Positions 53,377-61,280 of a stretch of 64,000 nt of DNA are shown here, piece by piece. Both the position numbers and the translations under genes were made by a program. Source of the DNA: Pontibacter sp. Tf4. GTDB taxonomy: Bacteria; Bacteroidota; Bacteroidia; Cytophagales; Hymenobacteraceae. Within the stretch, counting starts at the first letter, position 1, and every line of letters begins with the position of its first letter. The notes below the pieces were generated by a model. The model saw nothing but the letters and a program-made list of their open reading frames with translations, searched no databases and was not told where the DNA came from. Where the stretch lies: contig NZ_JACKZC010000003.1 in assembly GCF_014212495.1 (NCBI RefSeq), positions 310,001 through 374,000 of the forward strand, given 5' to 3'.

Positions 53377-54468
53377 TTAGGTTTTGCTTTCCGGGTTGCC
53401 GGCGCTCCCGGCCTTTACCCACTTTCCGGTAGCGGCATCGTCTTTTTCAAGCACATCTTTTATGTATAGTTCTTTTACCAGTACCATCAGCACGGCCAGT
53501 ATGGGTGCCGCCAGCAACAGGCCCAGGCCACCCTGCAGCAAGCCTAACAGCACCTGGAAAAACAGCAACAGCGCCGGGGGCAGTGCTACGGTCTTCTGAA
53601 AAATGATGGGTGTGATGAGATACGTTTCGATCATCTGGATGCCGCCATAGACCAGTATCACATACAGCGCCATCTGCGAGCCTTGGGTAAGACCGACCAG
53701 CACGGCCGGGATGCCCGCCAACCAGGGGCCGATGTTAGGCACAAAGGCGAGTAAAAAGGCAATCAGGGCCAGCGCAAAAGCCATAGGCAACCCGATCAAA
53801 CTATAGCCGATTGCCGAAGACACACCTATAATAGCCATAGCCGACAGCATGGCCAGTAACCATAACTTAAGCGTATGGTAGCACTCGTGCAGTACAGCCA
53901 GCACGCGGGTGCGGTGCCGTGGCGGGAAAAGCTTGGTAAAACCAACGGTGTATAGTTCGGGGTTTGAGGCAAAGAACAGTGCAGTAATGATCACGACAAG
54001 CAGGTCGGCGAGTATGCCCAGGGTAGTGGTAACTGCGCCGGTCACTTTAGAGAACAGGGAGCTGGTTTTGGGCATCAGCTTACTCAGGTCTTCCGGTAAT
54101 TTGTCGGCTACCTTTTCGCCCCAGCTGTATTGCTGCAGCCATTGCTCCACCTCGCCTAATGATTGCGGCAAGGTTTCCCGTATCTGTTTTCCCTGCTCGG
54201 CTATAGTTGGCCCCACCCACAGAAAGGCCCCCACCAGCAACCCGAAAAAGATCAGGACAGCTAACAACAGGCTCCATCCTCTTTTCAGCGGCAACTTACT
54301 GCTGAGCCACTGGGCCATACCCGAGAACAGCACCGCCAGTAAAATGCCCGCAAAAACCAGCAGAAAAAAGTAGAACTGCATTACCAGCAGGAATAGCCCC
54401 GCCCCGATCAGAAGCACAATAAAAGCGGCTACGGCAGCCCGTTTTGCAAAGGTGTAGATGTTCGTCAT
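53377..54468 (-). CDS. AI-2E/PerM-family transporter
   Basis: 363 residues with about eight membrane helices. Family features: an N-terminal helix pair with a gap, a periplasmic stretch about 70-140 (WVGPTIAEQGKQIRETLP), VVIITALFFASNPELYTVGF, and C-terminal AFVPNIGPWLAGIPAVLVGLTQG and YLITPIIFQKTVALPPALLLF. Members export autoinducer-2 or ions, or have other unproven roles. It lies 105 bases upstream of the LolD gene on the same strand; no coupling is evident. Confidence 0.92.
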   Translation of the reverse strand: MTNIYTFAKRAAVAAFIVLLIGAGLFLLVMQFYFFLLVFAGILLAVLFSGMAQWLSSKLPLKRGWSLLLAVLIFFGLLVGAFLWVGPTIAEQGKQIRETLPQSLGEVEQWLQQYSWGEKVADKLPEDLSKLMPKTSSLFSKVTGAVTTTLGILADLLVVIITALFFASNPELYTVGFTKLFPPRHRTRVLAVLHECYHTLKLWLLAMLSAMAIIGVSSAIGYSLIGLPMAFALALIAFLLAFVPNIGPWLAGIPAVLVGLTQGSQMALYVILVYGGIQMIETYLITPIIFQKTVALPPALLLFFQVLLGLLQGGLGLLLAAPILAVLMVLVKELYIKDVLEKDDAATGKWVKAGSAGNPESKT

Positions 54469-54610
54469 AACTGGCCTGCGGTTGTAGGTTCAGCTATAGT
54501 TTACTCGTAACCAAACTATACTGTTGCCCTGCGTTACACCCGTCTTAATTCAATAGCCGTAAGCACAGTATCCGGAACAGAAAGGGTGTAATATTTTAAA
54601 AATCCATTAC

Positions 54611-54641
54611 TTGAATTTAAAGGGATAAAGGCGTACTTTCG
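54611..54641 (+). promoter_or_regulatory. sucC promoter TTG-N20-TACTTTCG
   Basis: TTG at 54611-54613 and TACTTTCG at 54634-54641, one mismatch to TAnnTTTG, with a 20-base spacer. It lies 22 bases ahead of the sucC start. Confidence 0.6.
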
Positions 54642-54663
54642 TGCGTCCATTAAAACTGAAAGC

Positions 54664-55866
54664 ATGAACATACACGAATATCAGGCTAAAGACATTTTAA
54701 AGAGCTACGGCGTACGCATACAAGAGGGCATCGTGGCTGAAACGCCGGACCAGGCTGTTAAAGCTGCCATGAAGCTGACCGAAGAAACCGGTACCGGCTG
54801 GCATGTAATTAAAGCACAGATACATGCGGGTGGCCGTGGTAAAGGCGGTGGCGTGAAACTGGCTAAGAACCTGGAGCAGGTGAGAGATCTTGCAGATCAG
54901 ATCTTAGGCATGACGCTGGTAACGCACCAGACCGGCCCGGAAGGCAAACTGGTACAGAAAGTACTGGTAGCGCAGGATGTATATTACCCTGGCGAGTCTG
55001 ATCCGAAAGAGTTTTACCTGAGCATTCTGCTGGACCGTGCCAAGGGCCAGAACGTGATCATGGCATCTACAGAAGGTGGTATGGACATTGAAGAAGTTGC
55101 TGAGAAAACTCCTGAGAAGATCATTAAAGAGTGGATCGACCCGGCTGTAGGCCTGCGTCCGTTCCAGGCAAATAAAATTGCCTTTGCGTTTGGCCTGCAG
55201 GGCGAAGCGTTCAAGGAAATGGTGAAATTCATCACTAACCTGTACAGAGCGTACGTAGAGACTGACTCTTCTATGTTCGAGATCAACCCTGTGCTGAAAA
55301 CGTCGGACAACAAGATCCTGGCCGTAGATGCGAAAGTTGACTTAGACGATAACGCCCTGTTCCGTCACAAAGACCTGGCTGCCCTGCGCGATACGTCGGA
55401 AGAAGATCCGTTGGAAGTGGAAGCAAGTGCCTCTAACCTGAACTATGTGAAGCTGGATGGTAACGTTGGCTGTATGGTAAACGGCGCTGGTCTGGCTATG
55501 GCAACTATGGATATCATCAAACTTTCTGGCGGCGAGCCTGCTAACTTCCTGGACGTAGGGGGTGGAGCAAACGCACAGACAGTTGAAGCTGGTTTCCGCA
55601 TTATCCTGAAAGACCCGAACGTAAAAGCGATCCTGATCAACATCTTTGGTGGTATCGTTCGTTGCGACCGTGTTGCTAATGGTGTGGTAGAAGCTTACAA
55701 GAACATTGGTGACATCCGTGTTCCGATCATCGTTCGTCTGCAAGGTACAAACGCTGAAGAAGGTGCCCGCATCATCGACGAGTCTGGCCTGAAAGTTTAC
55801 TCTGCTGTAGCTTTAAAAGAAGCTGCTGAAAAAGTAAAACAAGTATTAGCAGAAGTTGGGGCCTAA
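54664..55866 (+). CDS. sucC: Succinyl-CoA synthetase, ADP-forming, beta subunit
   Basis: 400 residues, the family's length. The ATP-grasp domain has MNIHEYQAKDILKSYGV at the start, KAQIHAGGRGKGGGVKLA near 57, and FEINPVLKTSDNKILAVDAKV (about 205). The CoA-ligase domain has LDVGGGANAQTVE and INIFGGIVRCDRVANG. The reaction converts succinyl-CoA to succinate with ATP formation in the TCA cycle. The alpha subunit (sucD) is not adjacent. Codon use is visibly optimised and the gene has no CTATAG motif, as expected of strongly expressed housekeeping genes. Confidence 0.97.
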   Translation: MNIHEYQAKDILKSYGVRIQEGIVAETPDQAVKAAMKLTEETGTGWHVIKAQIHAGGRGKGGGVKLAKNLEQVRDLADQILGMTLVTHQTGPEGKLVQKVLVAQDVYYPGESDPKEFYLSILLDRAKGQNVIMASTEGGMDIEEVAEKTPEKIIKEWIDPAVGLRPFQANKIAFAFGLQGEAFKEMVKFITNLYRAYVETDSSMFEINPVLKTSDNKILAVDAKVDLDDNALFRHKDLAALRDTSEEDPLEVEASASNLNYVKLDGNVGCMVNGAGLAMATMDIIKLSGGEPANFLDVGGGANAQTVEAGFRIILKDPNVKAILINIFGGIVRCDRVANGVVEAYKNIGDIRVPIIVRLQGTNAEEGARIIDESGLKVYSAVALKEAAEKVKQVLAEVGA

Positions 55867-55867
55867 G

Positions 55868-55933
55868 CTCCCGAACTATAAAAAGAAAAGGGCTGCCAAA
55901 ACTGGCAGCCCTTTTCTTTTTATGGTTCGGGAG
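55868..55933 (+). terminator. Terminator with 31-bp stem after sucC
   Basis: Arms 55868-55898 and 55903-55933 pair at 30 of 31 positions around a 4-base loop. The core GGGCTGCCA/TGGCAGCCC is followed by CTTTTCTTTTT. The outer part extends well beyond a normal terminator. It starts 2 bases past the sucC stop. Confidence 0.9.
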
Positions 55934-56325
55934 AAGCTAGAAAGTTTGGAAGTTAAAAAGTTTAGGAGTTAGAGAGTTGAGTGCTTCGGGGTTTGAGAGG
56001 TGAAGAGTTCGCAACTTTAGCCTTCGCTCGCGTCCCGCGAGTGTAAGCTACGTGTGGCGTCACGCCACTTTGAAATATCTATTAATTAGCTGGTAGTAGA
56101 TTTTAATAACAAACTATAGCGGCCAGAGGCCATTGGTAACTCACACTCGCGGGACGCGAGCGAGGGCAGCGTATAGTATAAACTATAAACCAAAGAAGGC
56201 CATCAACTGACAGCCTTCTCCGGAAAACACAAACAACAACACTATGTATTCTCTGTACCTTTAGTCACAAGATATAGTGTCTCTGCAACTTTCTAACTTA
56301 TACTTTTTTAACTTTCTAACTATAA
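55934..56325. repeat. Repeat module with inverted-repeat core
   Basis: No gene. GTTAGAGAGTT-type simple repeats at about 55935-55985 and reversed AACTTTCTAACT-type repeats at 56288-56325 flank it. The core has arms 56022-56051 and 56136-56166 with CTCGCTCGC/GCGAGCGAG ends and an internal GTGGCGTCACGCCAC hairpin near 56053. The core matches the inner module at 42272-42393. A hairpin (GAAGGC/GCCTTC, 56195-56218) may end the DUF5777 gene. Confidence 0.7.
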
Positions 56326-57222
56326 TCAGCTTTCTGATTTCTTCGGTTTCCTGATAGTAAACACCCGCGATACGTTGAAGCCGAAGTGTATATCGCCTTT
56401 GCTCCAGTCTCCTATCGTTTCAGTTAAAAAGCCGGGCTCTATCATGGACGTAGAGTTGGTAAAATGCAGTTGGAAAACGTGGCCGCCTGTCTCAATATCA
56501 AAGCCAATGGCCAGGGAATTCTGCCTGTCGGTTGGGAGCTGGTCGGGCAAAGCGTAGTAATACTCGGCGTTAATGGCAACCCGTTTGGTCAGTTTCTGCC
56601 GGGCAGCTGCTCCGATCAGGATCACATCGTGCGTATCATCTCCGGTAGCCACTAAGTTGCGGTGAACTATAGTTGGCATAAACTGCACTGTAGTACTCTC
56701 GCTGAACTTACGGCCCACTATAAGCTGGTGCGTATATTCCAACCTGGAGCTGAAGTAATTTTCTCGCTCCGGCTGCTGCCACTCAATCGTTTTCAGATAC
56801 ACTCCCGAGAGTACAGCCAGCGATATCGGCATTGTTTTTTTGCCGGAACTCTGCCGCAGCACCTTATATTTCACAAAGCCATCGTATACCTTGTTGTGCG
56901 AGCTGCGGCCCGCTCCAATCATCAGCCGGTCGGTCAGGCCGTAGTCCAACCCGATCCTTATACTTGCCTGGTCCAGCCCGAACAGGTTATAGGCGCCTGT
57001 GTTCAGCATCCCGAACCGGTGCGAGATCTTCATGTCCATCACGCCGCCGGCCACGTTCTCCAGCGAGTGCCCGTTTATAACACGCGTGGTCTTAAAGCTG
57101 GCTTTGGCATATTCGGTGGTCTCTTCCTCTTCTTCGAGCAACGACAACAGGTCGTCCTGCGCGTAGCCCGATGTACAGGCCAGCAAACACAACAACAGCA
57201 GGACATATCTAAGCTTTTTCAT
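56326..57222 (-). CDS. DUF5777-type outer membrane beta-barrel protein
   Basis: 298 residues. Signal peptide about 1-21. After an acidic Glu-rich stretch (about 30-37) the chain has SFKTTRVINGHSLENVAGGVMDMKISHRFG, the hallmark start of this Bacteroidota family, then strands such as SIRIGLDYGLTDRLMIGAGRS, KYKVLRQSSG and VQFMPTIVHRN. It ends in a basic tail. It lies downstream of YceI and cytochrome-type genes on the same strand, a grouping I have seen in Bacteroidota, but a terminator separates it from yceI. The function is unknown. Confidence 0.85.
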   Translation of the reverse strand: MKKLRYVLLLLCLLACTSGYAQDDLLSLLEEEEETTEYAKASFKTTRVINGHSLENVAGGVMDMKISHRFGMLNTGAYNLFGLDQASIRIGLDYGLTDRLMIGAGRSSHNKVYDGFVKYKVLRQSSGKKTMPISLAVLSGVYLKTIEWQQPERENYFSSRLEYTHQLIVGRKFSESTTVQFMPTIVHRNLVATGDDTHDVILIGAAARQKLTKRVAINAEYYYALPDQLPTDRQNSLAIGFDIETGGHVFQLHFTNSTSMIEPGFLTETIGDWSKGDIHFGFNVSRVFTIRKPKKSES

Positions 57223-57237
57223 AACAGAGCAAAAAAG

Positions 57238-57266
57238 CAGGCAGCTCAGGGTGATGAAGCTGCCTG
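57238..57266 (-). terminator. Terminator between YceI and DUF5777 genes
   Basis: CAGGCAGCT (57238-57246) and AGCTGCCTG (57258-57266). On the minus strand the stem is followed by CTTTTTTG. It lies 20 bases past the YceI stop and so may limit readthrough into DUF5777. Confidence 0.75.
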
Positions 57267-57285
57267 GTGAAGTATAGGTTGTATG

Positions 57286-57843
57286 TTAGCTTTTAAGCGG
57301 CTCGTAGTTCATATCTATCGTTACCTTTATCTGTTTTGCAATTTTCTCGCGCACCAGGTTTGGTATCGTAATGTTAAAATCCTCGGGAGCTACACTGAAC
57401 GTAGAGGCTGCCTGTATCGCGCCATTTTTCACAACTATAGTTCCGGGCACTTCCACAGGTTTGGTTACACCGTGCATGGTCAGGTTGCCTTTTACAGTTA
57501 CTTTATAAGTGCCGTCCTTTTTAAAATCCACCGCACTCAGGTTAGTTATAGCGCCTGAAAAACTGGCTTTCGGGTACTTCGCCGACTCCACATAATTCTC
57601 GTTGAAATGCTCTTCCATCAGCGCTTTCTCAAACTGGAACGCTTTCATGAGCACGGCAAACTCCATTTTACCGGACTTTGTATCGATCACGCTGGTTGTG
57701 GTTTTGTTGTGCGCTTCAATATCTTCCATCGGGGTAGATGAGAAGAAAGATATCTTACCTGTCTTGGTAAAGAACTTATCCTGGGCCTGCACAGCATTTG
57801 CCACTAAAACCAGCAGCAGGGTGTTTAAAATGATCTTTTTCAT
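57286..57843 (-). CDS. YceI-family protein
   Basis: 185 residues. Signal peptide (about 1-20, ending VQAQ). The lipocalin-like barrel is evident: FFTKTGKISFFSSTPMEDIEAHNKTTTSVID, YPKASFSGAITNL, YKVTVKGNLTMHGVTKPVEVPGTI and FNITIPNLVREKIAKQIKV. YceI proteins bind isoprenoid-type lipids (polyisoprenoids, quinones) in the periplasm. It follows the OB-fold gene by 30 bases in the minus-strand cluster. Confidence 0.93.
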   Translation of the reverse strand: MKKIILNTLLLVLVANAVQAQDKFFTKTGKISFFSSTPMEDIEAHNKTTTSVIDTKSGKMEFAVLMKAFQFEKALMEEHFNENYVESAKYPKASFSGAITNLSAVDFKKDGTYKVTVKGNLTMHGVTKPVEVPGTIVVKNGAIQAASTFSVAPEDFNITIPNLVREKIAKQIKVTIDMNYEPLKS

Positions 57844-57873
57844 ATAGGTTTTAACTGGATTTATAGTTTATGA

Positions 57874-58293
57874 TTAAGTGCCTTTCTCCACCACACACCG
57901 GATCAGTACCACGTCCATCAGCACACCGGTGCACACACCTTTCACGGTTACTTCATCGCCTGCCTTTATGCCGGCAGCAGTTTCGGCATCTGCTTTGGGT
58001 ATCGTGCAGATCACGCCGGCCATGGCATCGTTCGCGTCCAGTGTCAGGTTGATGTTACCTTCCTCGTCCGGGGCAATAGCGTTTACTTTTCCTTTCACGG
58101 CTACCACTTTATCCAGGTATTTCTGGTTGGCAGCTGCTTCGTCGGAGGTGAATTCCTGCAGCAATGCGGGTGCTTCTACGGCAAAATCAGATTTGGCTGT
58201 GGCGGTGTTGCGGTGCGGCTTGTTGTAGAGCACCAGCCCAACTATAGCTATCAGACCAACTGCAATAAAAGCTATGACAATATATTTTTTCAT
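57874..58293 (-). CDS. OB-fold (tRNA_anti-like) membrane-anchored protein
   Basis: 139 residues. An N-terminal membrane anchor (about 4-22) is followed by YLDKVVAVKGKVNAIAPDEEGNINLTLD and GDEVTVKGVCTGVLMDVVLIRCVV, the five-strand OB barrel of the tRNA_anti-like group. The two Cys (about 97 and 121) could pair. In the cluster it lies between the cytochromes and YceI with gaps of 4 and 30 bases, so it is cotranscribed. The partner ligand is unknown. Confidence 0.8.
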   Translation of the reverse strand: MKKYIVIAFIAVGLIAIVGLVLYNKPHRNTATAKSDFAVEAPALLQEFTSDEAAANQKYLDKVVAVKGKVNAIAPDEEGNINLTLDANDAMAGVICTIPKADAETAAGIKAGDEVTVKGVCTGVLMDVVLIRCVVEKGT

Positions 58294-58297
58294 ACGA

Positions 58298-58693
58298 TCA
58301 GTTATTTGGCGCTCCGGCTTCTACCCAGGCTTTAATCTGGTTTATAGTACATTCAGGAAGTTTGGAGGCACCCTGCGGCATAGGTGTAAATCCGCTGACA
58401 TGCGATACCGCCCCAACCAGTCTGCCATTTTTTGCCACCACCGATGCCCCTGCATAAGAGGCCAGGTCTACCCCACCGTTTCCGGCTGCTCCGGTATGGC
58501 ACACCACACAGTTGCGCTGAAAAATGGGTTGTATGTGCTGGCTGAAGGTTACGTTCCCGGTTACACAAGGCACATTCTGGTAAAGCTCTTCTTCCACGTC
58601 GTAATAACAGCTTTGCAGGGTGAAGGGCAAAGCCATAAGGGTTAGCAGCCGGGCTGCCATAGGGAGGTTGTAAACTATGCTGAAGCGTTTCAT
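58298..58693 (-). CDS. c-type cytochrome-domain lipoprotein, small
   Basis: 131 residues from ATG 58693. The signal peptide ends TLQSC (probably lipobox Cys). One heme site, CVVCH (about residue 65-69), sits in IQPIFQRNCVVCHTG. The C-terminal RLVGAVSHVSGFTPMPQG then INQIKAWVEAGAPNN matches the end of the next upstream gene almost residue for residue, which indicates tandem duplication. The Met of FTPMPQG is a candidate distal heme ligand. Surface-exposed electron carrier or sensor (inference). Confidence 0.83.
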   Translation of the reverse strand: MKRFSIVYNLPMAARLLTLMALPFTLQSCYYDVEEELYQNVPCVTGNVTFSQHIQPIFQRNCVVCHTGAAGNGGVDLASYAGASVVAKNGRLVGAVSHVSGFTPMPQGASKLPECTINQIKAWVEAGAPNN

Positions 58694-58707
58694 GGCGCTG
58701 TTATTTT

Positions 58708-59439
58708 TTAGTTGTTCGGAGCACCGGCATCTACCCATGCTTTTATCTGGTTTATTTCGCAGGCTGGTAGTTTGGCGCCGCCCTGTGGCATCGGTTCGAA
58801 GCCAGCCGCATGCGTTACAGCCCCTACCAGTCGGCCGCTCTTTGCTACACCGGCAGCGTGGTCGTAGATCGTCAGGTTGATGCCGCCGGTTGGTGCCGCC
58901 CCGCTGTGGCAGCCAGTGCAGTACTTGCTGAAAATCGGTTTTATAGTTCCGGAGAACGTAACGTTGGTTGTATTGCAGGCTGTGTTATCGGTACAGGTCA
59001 GGTCTTTGGCTCCCTGCTCTATCCATTTCCGGATCAGGGCTATCTGCGCCGACGACAGCGGAGCGCGCGGAGCCAGGGGCATCCGATCTTCCGGGTCATC
59101 TTCCGTGATCCTTTCGTATAGTTCGCTGTCTTCCGGGTCGCCGGGTTCAATTTCGGCTGTGCGCATCACACTGGCATAATCTGTCAGCTGCACGCCATCC
59201 TGCCGGGTAGTAGCATCGTGGCATCCACTTATAGCGCAGTTCGAGACAAGTACCGGTAACACATCCCGCTGAAAATACACCACATTCGGGTCGCATTTGC
59301 CGCTTCCCGGTCCGGTCGGGTCAGTCGGGTCTGTGGGTTCATCAGTAACTATAGGTTCAGGCACGTCGTGTTTGCAGCCGGCTATACTCATCGTTAGCAG
59401 TATGCTCAGCAGCAGCCTCCATGTGTGTTGTTTTTTCAT
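58708..59439 (-). CDS. Two-site c-type cytochrome-domain lipoprotein
   Basis: 243 residues. The signal ends SIAGC (Cys at about 22), followed by a Pro/Thr/Asp linker. The first heme-like site is CAISGCH (CX4CH, near 68-74) and the second is CTGCH (near 173). Between them EDRMPLAPRAPLSSAQIALIRKWIEQGAKD resembles the planctomycete-type cytochrome domain; the same layout ends the gene with QGGAKLP and INQIKAWVDAGAPNN. It is the first gene of the minus-strand cluster, 14 bases before the smaller cytochrome. Whether the CX4CH binds heme covalently is uncertain. Confidence 0.84.
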   Translation of the reverse strand: MKKQHTWRLLLSILLTMSIAGCKHDVPEPIVTDEPTDPTDPTGPGSGKCDPNVVYFQRDVLPVLVSNCAISGCHDATTRQDGVQLTDYASVMRTAEIEPGDPEDSELYERITEDDPEDRMPLAPRAPLSSAQIALIRKWIEQGAKDLTCTDNTACNTTNVTFSGTIKPIFSKYCTGCHSGAAPTGGINLTIYDHAAGVAKSGRLVGAVTHAAGFEPMPQGGAKLPACEINQIKAWVDAGAPNN

Positions 59440-60502
59440 ATTGGTTCTATGCCTGAAGTCTTATTCCTGATGCCTTCGTTTCTGTTTCTGCATCTAAATA
59501 ACGATATGTTTTAAAATGATGCTATTTAATATTACTGAACCGGTATATCTGGTAACTGAACCCGAAAAGTCACCATCTGAACAGGTATCCCGAACTCCTT
59601 AACCAGCTTTTGCTTTGATGCTATTGCAGGGATGAGGTTACATCGTTTTTTCAGTAAAGTGCCTTTTTACCTGCCACAGCCATCCCTTAAGGACAGGGAG
59701 GAGTTTAGTTATAGTTTGAGCTATAGCTTTATAGTTAGCAAACACACCCCTACCCCTCTCAAGAGGGGAATTTTGGCTATAGTTATTGTTAGGCTATTGT
59801 TCTATAGTTACCGTTTGTCATCCCCCTGCCCCCTTCAAAGGGGGACTTTTCTGCTACTGCTATAGTTAGCAGCTATAGTTCTATAGTTACGGATGGTCCA
59901 ACCACCCCTGCCCCTCCTTATCTAAGGAGGGGAACTCTGACTTTGTTATAGTTCAAACTATAGTTCTATAGTTGCAGACCACGAACAGGACAGGTTTACC
60001 TGTCCCTACGGGAATACAACCACGAGAAAAACAGAACTGCTTCAGCGAAGAGCAACCGCACCAACTATAACAATAGTTTAGCTATCGAACTGATATCAGT
60101 CTTTGGGTTGAGCGCCTTGTAGATTTCCGGTGCTGAAAGCATTGCGAGGTACGAGCAAAGGAAATATACACCGCGCGATGCCCGAAGACGAGGCCCCGCG
60201 GCCGTGAGCGCACCAAAGCTAACTATAAAACTATAGGCTCTTAGAGCTCCCAGGGTTAAAGGTGGCTATGAAATGGACGGCTTAGTTCCAGCAGTAGGCA
60301 AAGTCAACTATAGAACTATAGCCCTTGAGCATCACTATAAGCGGAGATAGATTTCTCACTGCATTCGAAATGACAAGAACGGATCTGTAAGATCCCTCAC
60401 AGCTACACTACCTCTTTTCCACTCACATCTCAAGAATCCTCTACATGACAACACTTACTATAGCACATTTAACCCATCATCTAACCTCAATTCCAGAAAA
60501 AA
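59440..60502. repeat. Large repeat-rich intergenic region, mosaic copy B
   Basis: No credible gene in over 1 kb. 59742-59975 holds three imperfect copies of a ~75-base module (CCCCTGCCCCT/AGGGGAA hairpin plus one to three CTATAGTT or TATAGTT motifs). 60000-60291 is the structured block shared with 45050-45340, including CAGTCTTTGGGTTGAGCGCC and CCGCGCGATGCCCGAAGACG. A TCTCACTGCATTCGAAATGAC tail follows. Very dense in CTATAG. Confidence 0.78.
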
Positions 60503-61270
60503 CTATTTCCCTATTAACCATTGCTTAAACGCCCCGGCACGCTCGGTGCTGACGATTGTTTCGTACGGGAACGCTGGTTGCAACTCTATTTTTACACGAG
60601 CTTTGGAATAACTATACATGGCATCAATGGCTTTGATATTGATGATGAATTGCCGGTTGATGCGAAAAAACTGCGCCGGGTCCAGGATCTCTTCCACTTC
60701 ATCCAGGTTCTGGTCAATGGGCAGGCGTTTCCCATCAAAAGTACAGACCTGCGTGATTCGCTCCTGCGTGTAGAAATAAGCAGCATCGGCTATTTCCACT
60801 GTCTTCAGATGCTGGCCGAATTTTATGACCAGGCGCTTCTGGAAGGCGGGTTTTGCCTGGGGCTGCAGCGCCTGCAACAGCATACTATAATCCACGGCCG
60901 GCGCCACGCGCTTTTGGTTCAATTTCCTGTACTTCTCCAGGCTCTGCGCCAGTTCCTGCAATTTCACAGGTTTCAGCAGGTAATCAATGCTGTTCAGTTT
61001 AAAAGCATCGATGGCGTACTGGTCATAGGCAGTAGTGAAAATAACAGGCGCTTCTACGATCGTTTGCCGGAAAATCTCAAAGCTCGACCCATCTGCCAGG
61101 TGAATATCGGACAGGATCAGGTCGGGGTGCGGATGTTTGCCGAGCCACCCGAGGGTACTTTCGATGCTGTCGGTAACTTCCAGCACGCGCACAGTGGGAT
61201 CGAGCTGTTGCAGCATTTTACTGATACGACCGGCCGCTGCCGCTTCGTCTTCAATGATCAGTACATCCAT
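60503..61270 (-). CDS. LytTR-type response regulator
   Basis: 255 residues. Receiver domain about 1-120 with IEDEAAA at the start, phospho-acceptor Asp56 in LILSDIHLADGSSFE, and Lys in YLLKPVKLQELA. The LytTR DNA-binding domain (about 145-250) has RLVIKFGQHLKTVEIADAAYFY and FFRINRQFIINIKAIDAMY. It binds direct repeats upstream of target genes. The kinase at 61281-63998 ends 10 bases before its start, so the two are one operon. Confidence 0.95.
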   Translation of the reverse strand: MDVLIIEDEAAAAGRISKMLQQLDPTVRVLEVTDSIESTLGWLGKHPHPDLILSDIHLADGSSFEIFRQTIVEAPVIFTTAYDQYAIDAFKLNSIDYLLKPVKLQELAQSLEKYRKLNQKRVAPAVDYSMLLQALQPQAKPAFQKRLVIKFGQHLKTVEIADAAYFYTQERITQVCTFDGKRLPIDQNLDEVEEILDPAQFFRINRQFIINIKAIDAMYSYSKARVKIELQPAFPYETIVSTERAGAFKQWLIGK

Positions 61271-61280
61271 TTCGTAGCGG

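Noticed and set aside
59632..59865. Plus-strand open frame of 77 codons
   Set aside because: It is made of the CCCCTGCCCC/AGGGG and CTATAG repeats, and its translation is repetitive and unlike any protein.
59742..59975. Possible CRISPR-like array because of regular repeats
   Set aside because: The repeats differ from each other, contain internal hairpins and motifs found elsewhere, and have no unique spacers of constant length or cas genes nearby.
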